Shown here one piece after another: positions 7,593 to 15,768 of a DNA stretch of 31,389 bases; within the stretch, counting starts at the first letter, position 1; every line of letters begins with the position of its first letter. The notes beneath the pieces are model-generated. The model was given only the letters and a program-made list of their open reading frames with translations, had not been told where the DNA came from and searched no databases. Source of the stretch: CBDUBU01 sp965365465 (lineage in GTDB: Bacteria; Bacteroidota; Rhodothermia; Rhodothermales; DASSAV01); contig CBDUBU010000009.1 in the NCBI GenBank assembly GCA_965365465.1, positions 1 to 31,389 of the forward strand, in the 5' to 3' direction. Position numbers and translations under genes: made by a program.

Positions 7593-8540
7593 TCACGGAC
7601 GGGCAGCAACGATCTGCAAACTGACGACCGCAGTTCCCTTCTTCAGTTCCCGTGCAATCTCGTTGCGGAGTTCAGCCGTAACCCATTCGAGGATGCTCTC
7701 TCCGGAGACGGCCGACAGGTAATCGGTTTCCTGAACTATTTGTATGTCCGCAAACCCGGCCTGCTCGATGAGACCCAGGTAATCTTCTTTTAGCTCTGCT
7801 CCGGCGATGCAGCCGGCATAGGCCGCCATACTCTCGCGGATAGCATCAGGCAACGGCCGGGCGAGCGCCAGGTCGGAAATCAGGAGCCGCCCTCCCGGCT
7901 TGAGCACCCGGTATGCCTCGGCGAAAACCCGGCGCTTCTCCGGAGAGAGGTTGATGACGCAGTTGGAGATGACAACGTCTACCGAAGCATCGGCAACCGG
8001 CAGCGCCTCGATCTCGCCAAGTCTGAACTCCACATTCCGGAAACCGCCCTTCCCGGCGTTCGCCCGCGCCCGGTTGAGCATCTCCGGCGTCATGTCCACG
8101 CCGATCACGTATCCATGCGGGCCTACCTGCCGCGCCGCGAGAAAGCAGTCGAACCCGGCTCCGGAACCCAGGTCGAGTACGGTGGCGCCCTCCGGAATGG
8201 AGGCCATGCCCGTCGGATTGCCGCAGCCTAATCCGAGATTGGCTCCATCGGGGACCGCGTTAAGCTCCTCCTCGGAATAACCGACTGCCGCGCTGATCCG
8301 GTTTGAACGGTTCGGCTCACCGCGCCGCGCGCCGCAGCACGAGGACCCGGCAGCGGCGCGTTCTGCGTAATAATTTCTTACGCCTTCCTTGATCCGATGC
8401 GCTTCGGCGGGAGCCGCTTCGATAGTCATTTCAGTATGCGCCTCCGCGACATCAGGAGCGCAGCATGAACTGTCGCAGCAAGTCGCTTCGGAAGACAGGA
8501 CATTTTCAGATTCCATAGGGGTCGAAGGTTGAATATGCAT
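7593..8540 (-). CDS. arsM: Arsenite S-adenosylmethionine methyltransferase
   Basis: ArsM methylates As(III) with S-adenosylmethionine in the cytoplasm, giving methylated, often volatile, arsenicals. The 315-residue protein has the SAM-binding motif VLDLGSGAGFD (121-131), VIGVDMTPEM (145-153), and the family signature NCVINLSPEKRRVF (193-206) followed by RVLKPGGR. Conserved cysteines that bind arsenic are visible: Cys68/69, Cys194 and Cys244 (GCIAGAE). The N-terminus adds a CC-SS-CC cluster (21-27) that may bind arsenite. The ATG at 8540 is used; a second ATG at 8516 would remove eight residues and keep the clusters. It lies 86 bp after arsR on the same strand, so it is probably co-regulated by arsenite. 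Confidence 0.95.
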   Translation of the reverse strand: MHIQPSTPMESENVLSSEATCCDSSCCAPDVAEAHTEMTIEAAPAEAHRIKEGVRNYYAERAAAGSSCCGARRGEPNRSNRISAAVGYSEEELNAVPDGANLGLGCGNPTGMASIPEGATVLDLGSGAGFDCFLAARQVGPHGYVIGVDMTPEMLNRARANAGKGGFRNVEFRLGEIEALPVADASVDVVISNCVINLSPEKRRVFAEAYRVLKPGGRLLISDLALARPLPDAIRESMAAYAGCIAGAELKEDYLGLIEQAGFADIQIVQETDYLSAVSGESILEWVTAELRNEIARELKKGTAVVSLQIVAARP

Positions 8541-8626
8541 GGTGATGTTCTCGTTAATCTGTGTGAAAAGAAGTTTCAGGATGTGTTATATCGACAAGTA
8601 TCAATGTAATAGGGCAAAAAAAGGGA

Positions 8627-8911
8627 TTATCCCAGGGTTTCGAGGTGACGCCGCACGAAGGCCAGCATTTCGGGCAGAATCCGGTAGTGCATATACAGCC
8701 CCCGTTGTTCAGCCTCTACCAGTCCGGCCTCCCGCAGGGTGCGCAGGTGGTGGGAAATAGTTGGCTGTTTGATGTCGAAATGCCGTTCGATATCACAGAC
8801 GCATACCTCTCCGCTCATATGGGAAAGAATATGCATCATCTGGATGCGCACCGGGTGACCGAGCGCCTTGAGCGCGTTCCCCAGCCGTTCGGCCACTTGC
8901 TCCGGCAGCAT
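8627..8911 (-). CDS. arsR: ArsR/SmtB family arsenite-responsive repressor
   Basis: A winged-helix repressor with the ArsR metal-binding box EVCVCDIE in its predicted DNA-binding region (Cys pair CVC), followed by the recognition helix QPTISHHLRTLREAGLV. Arsenite bound at the cysteines releases the DNA. Here the ATG at 8911 (94 residues) is preferred, because AAGAGG stands 7 bases before it and the promoter's predicted start point lies near 8983. A GTG at 8983 would add 24 residues containing a CC pair and cannot be excluded. The stop overlaps a small GGGA-TAA-TCCC palindrome followed by seven T on the minus strand, a weak terminator that could reduce read-through into arsM. Confidence 0.93.
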   Translation of the reverse strand: MLPEQVAERLGNALKALGHPVRIQMMHILSHMSGEVCVCDIERHFDIKQPTISHHLRTLREAGLVEAEQRGLYMHYRILPEMLAFVRRHLETLG

Positions 8912-8989
8912 TGAAGCGCCTCTTGGGTTGCAGCAGCCCGTCCCGTTCCTGCGTTCTGGTAGTATGTGTGCGTCTGCGTTCACAAAGCA

Positions 8990-9045
8990 AACTTATGGGA
9001 TACATCGATGATTGTCAATATGGATCATAAATTATATTGATAATC
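8990..9045 (-). promoter_or_regulatory. arsR promoter with overlapping ArsR operator
   Basis: On the minus strand, TTGACA (complement of 9013-9018) and TAAGTT (complement of 8990-8995) are spaced by 17 bp, a good -35 with a fair -10. An imperfect inverted repeat, GATTGTCAATAT (9010-9021) against ATATTGATAATC (9034-9045) with a 12-base spacer and one mismatch, covers the -35. A second pair, ATTGA-N6-TCAAT at 9036-9051, overlaps the right arm. Such TTGAT/ATCAA half-sites are typical for ArsR/SmtB repressors. Confidence 0.7.
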
Positions 9046-9054
9046 TTCAATACG

Positions 9055-9085
9055 GAAGAAGCCGGGCTACCTGTCCGGCTTCTTC
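9055..9085 (-). terminator. Stem-loop terminator after the kbp-like gene
   Basis: GAAGAAGCCGG (9055-9065) is perfectly complementary to 9075-9085, with a 9-base loop. It lies between the stop of the BON-LysM gene (9194) and the arsR promoter and would insulate arsR. T-rich tails are weak on both sides. Confidence 0.55.
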
Positions 9086-9193
9086 TCGGCTCTCTTCGGT
9101 AGAGAGCGATTACTGTGGACGGCAGGGTAGGGAGGCGCTTCCGAAAAGCAGTTTTTCCGGCAGCAGCCCCGCGCCCCTGTATTTATCACGCTC

Positions 9194-9655
9194 CTAAACG
9201 TTCGCTGGAATGCGGATCTGCTGGCCTGGGTAGATCATATCGGGGTCTTCAATGACCTCTTTGTTGGCATCGAAAAGCGCGCGCCACTTGCTGGCATCGC
9301 CGTACTTTTCCTGCGCGATTTTTGAAAGGGTATCGCCTTTCTCAATCGTGTAGAAGTTTGCCTTTTGCATGGGAGCCGGGCCGCTGGAGGCAGAAGCTTG
9401 CCGGTTCACCTTCACATTGTCGTCATTGACACGCTCGACGCCCTTGTAGTTGCCGGCGATCAGCACCGCTTTTTCCCGTGCGGAGTCAGAATCGGCAGTA
9501 CCGTACAGGGTTACCGTGCCGTCCTGCAGCGAGACGCGCGGTTCCTGGAAATGCCCTTTCAGCGTGTCGCGCAGCTTGACGCGGATTTCCTCGGCTAGTT
9601 CTTGCTGCTCTTTGGCGTCGCGTCCGCTGTTTTTCAAAAAATCAAAAATACCCAT
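9194..9655 (-). CDS. kbp: BON-LysM protein, Kbp/YgaU-like
   Basis: This 153-residue protein has a short N-terminus (MGIFDFLKNSGRD), a BON domain at about 20-85 and a LysM domain at about 100-150 (FYTIEKGDTLSKIAQEKYGD ... IYPGQQIRIP). Layout and length match Escherichia coli Kbp (YgaU), a cytoplasmic potassium-binding protein, and related LysM proteins that bind peptidoglycan. There is no signal peptide, which favours the Kbp type. AGAGG lies 6 bases before the ATG. The gene is monocistronic, with a stem-loop after it. Potassium binding is transferred by similarity only. Confidence 0.88.
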   Translation of the reverse strand: MGIFDFLKNSGRDAKEQQELAEEIRVKLRDTLKGHFQEPRVSLQDGTVTLYGTADSDSAREKAVLIAGNYKGVERVNDDNVKVNRQASASSGPAPMQKANFYTIEKGDTLSKIAQEKYGDASKWRALFDANKEVIEDPDMIYPGQQIRIPANV

Positions 9656-9869
9656 ATCATGCCTCTGATAGTTAATTTCGAATAATGAAGTCCTGAGTGA
9701 CGAGTTTCCTACACCGAGCGCCTGAAGGAGGTGCCTTTCTTTCTGGAAAGATCTTGGAATAAACGTTCAAATCGCCCCGTGCGATGCTTTCAGGAACCCC
9801 TTCCACCGGCGGCGTTTCAGTTTTTAACTCCTTTTCTGCATGGCTCCACGCTGACTTTCCCTTCCTGAC

Positions 9870-11252
9870 ATGGCTGAAAAACCCAATTTGAATCTGCGCG
9901 GTGCGCTTTCACGCCGCAACTTTCTGAAGACCGCCACGGTGGCCTCCTCCGTGCTGATCGTGCCCCGGCATGTGCTGGGCGGCCCCGGCTTCACGGCCCC
10001 CAGCGACAAGCTGAACATTGCTGCCATCGGCGCCGGAGGCCGCGCCATCGAGGACATCGAGGGGGTCAGCAGCGAAAACATAGCTGTCCTCTGCGACGTG
10101 GACTGGGAGCGCGCCGATGTGATGTTCAGGCGTTACCCGGATGCCGCCCGGTACAAGGATTTCCGGGAAATGCTGGACAAGGAGCAAAACAACATCGATG
10201 CCGTGGTGATTGCCATTCCCGACCATGCGCACGCGGTCACGGCTATGGCGGCGATGGCGCACGGAAAGCACGTATACCTTGAAAAACCACTCACGCACAC
10301 CGTCCATGAGGCGCGGGTGCTGGCCCGCGCGGCAAAAGAAGCAGGCGTAGCGACCCAGATGGGAAACCAGGGCATGGCCTTTGACGGCAACCGGCAGATC
10401 AAGGAATGGCTGGCGGACGGCGCCATCGGCCAGGTGCAGGAGGTGCATGTCTGGTCGGATCGGCCCACACACAGCGGGAAGCTGCCCCTGTGGTGGCCGC
10501 AGGGCGTCGAGCGCCCCACCGACACCCCGCCCGTCCCGGAAACCCTCGACTGGGATCTCTGGCTCGGCCCGGCGCCTTACCGTCCCTACCATCCGGCCTA
10601 CGTGCCTTTCCGGTGGCGGGGCTGGTGGGATTTCGGCGAAGGCGGCCTCGGCGACATGGGCATTCACAACCTGGCTCCTGTGTTTTCCGCGTTAGATCTT
10701 GGTCCGCCGGAGGAAATCTATGCTTCCTCGACCCCGGTGTATCCGGAGAGCGTGCCGGTAGCTTCGCGGGTGCATTACCGCTTCGGCGCACGCGAGGGTA
10801 TGCCGCCCGTCATGCTGCACTGGTACGACGGCGGCATCCTGCCGGCCAGGCCGGAGGCGCTGGAGCCGGGCGTTGCGCTCAACCCCGAAGACGGCATCCT
10901 CTTCGTCGGGGACAAGGGGACGATGCTGGTCGAAGGGTGGGGCGGCGAGCGCCCGCGCCTGATCCCGGAGCGCCGCAATCAGGAATATCAGCGTCCGCCC
11001 GAAACCCTGCCCCGCTCGATCGGACATTATGAGGAATGGATCCGCGCCTGCAAGGAAGGGACCCCTACCGAATCAAACTTCGGGTTTGCCGGCCCGCTTA
11101 CCGAAGCGGTGCTGCTCGGAACGATAGCCGTTCATGCCGGGGCAGGAATGCCCATCACGTGGGACAGCAAGGCTATGCAGATCACGAACAACCCGGAGGC
11201 CAACGCCCTGCTCCACTACGAGTACCGGCAAGGGTGGTCGCTCGGAGGGTAG
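9870..11252 (+). CDS. Tat-exported Gfo/Idh/MocA family oxidoreductase
   Basis: The 460-residue protein has a twin-arginine signal SRRNFLK (14-20) with a hydrophobic region ending near residue 38, so it folds with its cofactor in the cytoplasm before export. The Rossmann fold shows the dinucleotide motif IGAGGRA (53-59), and the family's EKP (138-140), which binds the nicotinamide region, is intact. The C-terminal alpha/beta domain has GDMGIHNLAP with a probable catalytic His. Such exported members in Bacteroidota and Planctomycetota act on sugars, inositols or glycosides, often through a tightly bound NAD; the substrate is unknown. The GH36-like glycosidase at 12988 could supply substrates, though the genes are not in one operon. 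Confidence 0.92.
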   Translation: MAEKPNLNLRGALSRRNFLKTATVASSVLIVPRHVLGGPGFTAPSDKLNIAAIGAGGRAIEDIEGVSSENIAVLCDVDWERADVMFRRYPDAARYKDFREMLDKEQNNIDAVVIAIPDHAHAVTAMAAMAHGKHVYLEKPLTHTVHEARVLARAAKEAGVATQMGNQGMAFDGNRQIKEWLADGAIGQVQEVHVWSDRPTHSGKLPLWWPQGVERPTDTPPVPETLDWDLWLGPAPYRPYHPAYVPFRWRGWWDFGEGGLGDMGIHNLAPVFSALDLGPPEEIYASSTPVYPESVPVASRVHYRFGAREGMPPVMLHWYDGGILPARPEALEPGVALNPEDGILFVGDKGTMLVEGWGGERPRLIPERRNQEYQRPPETLPRSIGHYEEWIRACKEGTPTESNFGFAGPLTEAVLLGTIAVHAGAGMPITWDSKAMQITNNPEANALLHYEYRQGWSLGG

Positions 11253-11354
11253 CAGCGGGTTTGCCCGGAGGGGAGTATTTGTGGGTTGCCCGGCGGTCCT
11301 GCCCCCGTTACCTTTGCAAGGAAAGCCCTTCTGAAAGCTGCCGTAGAGATTGTC

Positions 11355-11843
11355 ATGAACCTGAAAATCGTGCAGACCTGCCGGCTCTTCCTGATTTTTA
11401 TGCTGTCGGCATCGGGCCTGCATTGCAACCTCCTGGGCGATGAGAACGGTTCCACGTTTTCCCATGCCTACTATTTCCCCTCCTGCGGCCCGACCGACGG
11501 CCCGGCCTTTGAAGTCTACCTGACCGTGCAGCCGACGAGTTGTGAGGCGCTCCAACAGGCGCTGGAGCAGCGCTATCTCCGGCTTTACGTCGTGGGCGTC
11601 TCCGCGCCGGTCGTTCCCTCTGTGCTCCGCGTGGACCCGGCGAGCAGCAGCATGGAAGGCGTCTGGGCGGAAAAATGCGACCGGGCAGGCGTGTGCGCAG
11701 CAGCGCGAGGCGGCTCGATCCGTTTCAATGAGGGGCTGGATGAGGGCGCGGCAACCATTTCCCTTGATCTCCAGTTCGAGGACGGAACGGAATCGGGGCA
11801 GTTCCCCCTCCATGCCTGCGAACGACCGTTTCTCTGCGGCTGA
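11355..11843 (+). CDS. Cysteine-rich secreted protein of unknown function
   Basis: I do not recognise this 162-residue protein. The ATG at 11355 opens a hydrophobic signal (MNLKIVQTCRLFLIFMLSAS), ending near GLHC. That cysteine could be a lipid anchor, but the lipobox is not canonical. The mature part has about seven Cys, in pairs such as FPSCGP, TSCEAL, EKCDRAGVC and HACERPFLC, which suggests disulfides in the periplasm or outside. A strand-like FEVYLTVQP and LRLYVVGVS indicate a mainly beta fold. An in-frame ATG at 11286 gives an implausible hydrophilic leader and is rejected. It sits between the oxidoreductase and recO on the same strand. Confidence 0.6.
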   Translation: MNLKIVQTCRLFLIFMLSASGLHCNLLGDENGSTFSHAYYFPSCGPTDGPAFEVYLTVQPTSCEALQQALEQRYLRLYVVGVSAPVVPSVLRVDPASSSMEGVWAEKCDRAGVCAAARGGSIRFNEGLDEGAATISLDLQFEDGTESGQFPLHACERPFLCG

Positions 11844-11968
11844 GGGCGCAGGAGCAGGGCGCACGGCAAAACGAAATGCCGCATGGGTCCGGAGGCCGGC
11901 CAGATCACGACCGGCGGCATGGATAGGGAAACGGTGAATGCTTCCTGCCGAAAAAAACCTGTAAGGCC

Positions 11969-12727
11969 ATGATCGTACGCACGGAAGCGGTTGTCTTGCG
12001 AAGCATGAAGTATGGTGAAACGAGCCGCATTGCCACGCTTTTCACGCGCGAGAAGGGCAAGATCTCGGTGCTGGCAAAAGGCGCACGCCTGACGAAAAGC
12101 AGGTTCGGATCGACGCTCCAGCCGCTTTCGTACACACAGGTCGTCTTTTACTACAAGCCGACGCGCAGTTTGCAAACGCTGAGTGACAGCGCCCACGTGC
12201 AACCCTTCTACCGAATCGCCCGCGACCTGGAGCGCATTGCCATCGGCCTGCGGATCGTCGAACTGGTGGGGGCGCTCTTGCACGAGGAGGAGCAAAACCC
12301 CCTCGTTTTCAACCTGCTGCTGCAATCGCTGCACCGGCTGGATGATGCGGAGGTGCGCTTCGCCAACGTGCTTCCCTATTTTCAACTTCGTCTGGCGGCA
12401 GCCCTGGGATTTTTCGCCGGCTTCGACCGCGAGACGGTCCAGAACCTCCCGCCAGAGGGGGGCGTGCTGCTGCTGGACAGCGGGCAGGTAGCGCCCGGGC
12501 AGGCGCCCACAGGTTCAGCGCGGGCAGGCTCACGGGCGGCGCTCCGCGCTTTCGCCATCTGCGCCCGCGCCGACCTGGATACCGTCCTTCGTATGCGCCT
12601 CGAAGCAGATGTCTACCGGGAACTGGAGGCGCTCGTAGAGGACTATCTTCGCTTTCACGTGGGCGACTCCTACCCTTCCCGAACCAGCAAAGTCATCCAC
12701 CAGATTCGCGACGACAGCCTGGGATAA
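11969..12727 (+). CDS. recO: DNA repair protein RecO
   Basis: RecO works with RecR (and RecF) to load RecA on single-stranded DNA in the RecFOR recombination-repair pathway. The 252 residues begin with the family's OB fold: VRTEAVVLRSMKYGETSRIATLFT, GKISVLAKGAR, FGSTLQPL. A helical C-terminal region follows. The zinc-binding CxxC pairs found in many RecO proteins are missing, which also occurs in other lineages. Residues 165-190, rich in Gly, Pro and Ala, look like a loop. The start at 11969 gives the usual MIVRTEAVVL opening. A tRNA-Leu terminator lies directly after the stop on the other strand. Confidence 0.93.
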   Translation: MIVRTEAVVLRSMKYGETSRIATLFTREKGKISVLAKGARLTKSRFGSTLQPLSYTQVVFYYKPTRSLQTLSDSAHVQPFYRIARDLERIAIGLRIVELVGALLHEEEQNPLVFNLLLQSLHRLDDAEVRFANVLPYFQLRLAAALGFFAGFDRETVQNLPPEGGVLLLDSGQVAPGQAPTGSARAGSRAALRAFAICARADLDTVLRMRLEADVYRELEALVEDYLRFHVGDSYPSRTSKVIHQIRDDSLG

Positions 12728-12733
12728 GACATG

Positions 12734-12766
12734 AAAAAAGCCCGTCTCCAATCAAGGAAACGGGCC
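12734..12766 (-). terminator. Rho-independent terminator of tRNA-Leu
   Basis: On the minus strand, GCCCGT (complement of 12760-12765) pairs with ACGGGC (complement of 12740-12745) and is followed directly by six T (complement of 12734-12739). It stands between the tRNA and the recO stop. Confidence 0.8.
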
Positions 12767-12771
12767 TTCTC

Positions 12772-12858
12772 TGGTGCCCGGGACTGGACTCGAACCAGCA
12801 TGCCCTTTCGAGCGCCACCCCCTCAAGATGGTGCGTCTACCAATTTCGCCACCCGGGC
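12772..12858 (-). tRNA. tRNA-Leu, anticodon GAG, CCA encoded
   Basis: Read on the minus strand, the acceptor stem GCCCGGG (12858-12852) pairs with CCCGGGC (12782-12776), followed by A and the encoded CCA (12772-12774). The anticodon stem CCATC/GGTGG encloses loop TTGAGGG, giving anticodon GAG for CUC and CUU codons. A long variable arm (type II, as in Leu) and the T-arm CTGG-TTCGAGT-CCAG are present. A terminator follows. Confidence 0.95.
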
Positions 12859-12909
12859 AGGAAAAACGGCGGGCCGTAACATACGCACGCCAACGCCTAA
12901 AATCCAGAG

Positions 12910-12938
12910 GCGGCCTTTGAACTGTTGCATAAGGCCGC
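12910..12938. terminator. Stem-loop between the GH36-like gene and tRNA-Leu
   Basis: GCGGCCTT (12910-12917) pairs perfectly with AAGGCCGC (12931-12938), with a 13-base loop. It lies after the glycosidase stop (12988, minus strand) and would separate it from the tRNA; the tail has only ATTTT some bases away. Confidence 0.4.
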
Positions 12939-12987
12939 TTCGTTCCCGAAAAAACGTTGTCCTCACGGGTTTTTCATCTGCGGGCGC

Positions 12988-15579
12988 TCACTTCCTCGTC
13001 ACGGTCACCTGTGTGTCCGGCTGGGTGGTGGTGATTTCAACGAGGTAGCGCCCGTAAGCGAGAGCGCCGGTATCCACACGGCTGCGCACAGAGGCTGGGG
13101 CCTGCACCGCCGGCTCGCCCAGTTCAGCGTTCCAGCGCACGCGATGGACGCCTGGCGCTCCGTTGACGAACGTAAGCGCCTCTCCTTCAACCCGCGCATC
13201 CTTGAGCCAACTCGTCGAGGAGACGATCCCTGCGTCGAGGTCGCCTCCGGGGATGAAAAAGGCTTCGCGGGTGTCGTCCGGTATCACGAAATAAAACGGC
13301 AGGGTAACCGACGCCGAATCGGTGGTATAGGCATTGCGCAGCACAGCCATCAGGTTGTCGGTGTTGGCAGGAACCCGGTGCTCGTAGCGAAGCGCAGCCC
13401 CGCTGAACCCGATCACCTGACCTTCCGCCGTTGCTGGGTCAACATAGGTATAGATCTCCGGCGAACTGCCGACCGAACCAAACACCTGCGGGCGCAGGGC
13501 GGCTACACGGTCGATGACGCGCTTTGCAATGGCTACTTCCTCGCCCACCCGCGCCCGGTCTTCGGCGCTCATGGCCGTCAAGTCGCCCCAGAAACCCAGC
13601 CCACCGAGCAGCGACGTATTGACGGCATAACGTTGCGCATGGTACAGCGGATCATTGTGGGGGTAGTTGGCTGCGCTCTGCAAGACGGGTGGAATGAGGT
13701 CGTGGTAGAGGTTCGGGACCATCCGCATGGACTTGACGCGGAACCGGGTGCGGTCGCCGTACCAGGAGGCGCCGTTGTTCATCCAGTAATACTTGGCTTC
13801 GCTGAGAATGGCAAGCCCGATGCTCCGGCCCGGCTCGGTAGCGTCGAACTCGACCACCACGTCCGGGTTGTGCGCCTTTAGTTCCTGAATCGCGCGGGTG
13901 ATGTAGCGGACGAATTCATACCGGTAACGGGTTTCCCTCTCTTCGCGGGAAGGCTGCGCCGCGCCGTAGTCTTGGTTCTGCAGTTCGCACCAGGTCTGCT
14001 CGTCGTAGTTGTAGTGCTCGTCCACGCCATCCCACTTAAAAACGCGGACACCCTGATCGATGAACCGTTTGGACGTTTCGATCAGATAATCTAGGTAGTC
14101 CCCGGTGAGGCAGAAGACGTTGCGGTCCCACCGGGCCTTGATCGGCTCACCGGTCTCCGTGCGGATGAGCCAGTCCGGGTGCTGTTTTACGATGTCGGCA
14201 TCCAGATCGGCGTGCATCGGCGCCATCCAGAGGCCGAAGATGATGCCGCGCTGCTCCAGTTCGCGCCGGAGTGGTTCCAGACCGTCGGGGAAGCGATCCG
14301 GGTGCGGCCTCCAGTCGCCGAAATGCTGCTGCCAGCCGTCGTCGAGGACGAACAGGTCGATGCCCAGTTCGTCGGCGAGGGCCAGTTCCTGCAGCGTGCG
14401 TTCGAGCGTCAGCACCCCGTGAACATCGCGGCTCTTGCGCTGCTCATCCCGTTGCATCCCCCAGGTGTTGTAATAGACGAGCGGCTCTCGGGAGGCGGGT
14501 TCGTCGGTGATCCAGAAAAAGAGATACTTCCAGAACAGGGCTTCTCCGGCATCCACCGTTTCGCCTTCAAAAAGAGCGACCTCCGACCAGAGCGTGGTAA
14601 AAGGCTGGGCGGCAGTGACAGGCTCCCCGTCCACATACGCGCCGCGCTGCACACGCACGGCATTCACCGTAACGCCTGGCAGGGCTTCCTGCTGCAACAC
14701 GACAAAGGCTTCCTCCGGGGACCGATCCGGCGTGCCGTGCTCGTAGGTAAGGATCCAGCCGTATGCCTCCTGCGGCAGCCGGTTCAGAAGCAAGGGGCCG
14801 ACGAAGCGCTGCTGCTCTCCGGCAGACACGGTCAGGTCGCGGCGGTTCGGGTGGTACATATAGTTCTGCCCGAGGTTGGCGCCCTCGCGCCAGCCTTCGC
14901 CCCGGCCGCGCTCTTCGTAGCTAGGCTCGTCGCCTTCCACGTCAAGCAATTCGTCGATCCAGCCGGCCAGTCGGACCTCGCGCGTCTCAGGCTGTGCCCC
15001 GGCAGGATGGGCGAAGGCGTAGCGTGGAAATATGACGTGAACCCCTCCGTCATGATAATTCAGCGTAAAGGTCGCCCCCTCTGCCGCTTCGAGTTGCAAG
15101 CGCTCCCGAAAAACGGTGGTGGACGGATACGCCTGCACGGTGTAGACGAGTCGCAAGCCTTGAACCGGCCCTTCGGCGGCCCTGAACCGCGCGTTCACTT
15201 CGATGCCGCCGTGTTTCATCTCGTCCACCGTGTGCCTCTCGAAGAGCCATACGGGATCAAGAGCGGTTACGGGAGTTCCATTCAGGACAAACTCAAACCA
15301 GGCAGGCGCCTCTGCTGCAAGCGTTTCGCGGTTTCCTGCCGCCCATTTGATCGAAGTTGAAACAATGGACGAAGGCTGCCCCGTCGTGTTGAAAGCGAGC
15401 GTCCGTTCCATTTCCAGGTTCCGGATCACCAGTCCCTCCTCTGTCACCGATGCCATGACGCCATCCTGTGCGAATGCTGCCGTTACGGATCCGCTGAAAA
15501 GCAGGAACAGGAGTGCAAAGGCTTTTCCGGCGCAGATGCCCGGTTTTCGAGGACGGGAAACCGTTAGAGATTGGAGCAT
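12988..15579 (-). CDS. Exported GH36/clan D-like glycosidase (alpha-galactosidase type)
   Basis: The ATG at 15579 (863 residues) is chosen because the upstream candidate at 15618 is a GTG and lengthens the signal's charged part; the signal peptide ends at AAFAQ, about residue 38. After an N-terminal beta-rich domain the TIM barrel shows clan D landmarks: VYYNTWGMQ, FVLDDGWQ, GDWRPHPDRFPDGL, GIIFGLWMAP and KWDG with Asp517, the usual nucleophile. A later EFDATEPGRS (Asp579) is where the general acid would be expected, although the canonical SGGGRFD is not conserved. A small beta domain closes the protein. It probably removes alpha-linked galactose or a related sugar outside the cytoplasm. The atypical acid region means the true substrate may differ. 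Confidence 0.85.
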   Translation of the reverse strand: MLQSLTVSRPRKPGICAGKAFALLFLLFSGSVTAAFAQDGVMASVTEEGLVIRNLEMERTLAFNTTGQPSSIVSTSIKWAAGNRETLAAEAPAWFEFVLNGTPVTALDPVWLFERHTVDEMKHGGIEVNARFRAAEGPVQGLRLVYTVQAYPSTTVFRERLQLEAAEGATFTLNYHDGGVHVIFPRYAFAHPAGAQPETREVRLAGWIDELLDVEGDEPSYEERGRGEGWREGANLGQNYMYHPNRRDLTVSAGEQQRFVGPLLLNRLPQEAYGWILTYEHGTPDRSPEEAFVVLQQEALPGVTVNAVRVQRGAYVDGEPVTAAQPFTTLWSEVALFEGETVDAGEALFWKYLFFWITDEPASREPLVYYNTWGMQRDEQRKSRDVHGVLTLERTLQELALADELGIDLFVLDDGWQQHFGDWRPHPDRFPDGLEPLRRELEQRGIIFGLWMAPMHADLDADIVKQHPDWLIRTETGEPIKARWDRNVFCLTGDYLDYLIETSKRFIDQGVRVFKWDGVDEHYNYDEQTWCELQNQDYGAAQPSREERETRYRYEFVRYITRAIQELKAHNPDVVVEFDATEPGRSIGLAILSEAKYYWMNNGASWYGDRTRFRVKSMRMVPNLYHDLIPPVLQSAANYPHNDPLYHAQRYAVNTSLLGGLGFWGDLTAMSAEDRARVGEEVAIAKRVIDRVAALRPQVFGSVGSSPEIYTYVDPATAEGQVIGFSGAALRYEHRVPANTDNLMAVLRNAYTTDSASVTLPFYFVIPDDTREAFFIPGGDLDAGIVSSTSWLKDARVEGEALTFVNGAPGVHRVRWNAELGEPAVQAPASVRSRVDTGALAYGRYLVEITTTQPDTQVTVTRK

Positions 15580-15768
15580 AACCGGCAATGTAAGGTAGGA
15601 GGGTGTTGCCTTTTGCACGAACCTTTAGCCTGCGAGTTTCCAACGAGCGCTGGAGGGAAAGCGCGTTCAGCAACCGGTTTCTCCGATTTTTACGCCTGCT
15701 TTTGGTATCTTGACGAATGGATCCCCGGCTCGGATGGTTCTTACAAGCACCCAACTTATGCTCTTGTC

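Noticed and set aside
8613..8630. Rho-independent terminator at the arsR stop
   Set aside because: The stem is only four pairs with a three-base loop; the T-run alone is not enough to call it.
14179..15360. Open frame of 393 codons on the plus strand
   Set aside because: Antisense of the GH36-like gene, whose motifs are unambiguous.
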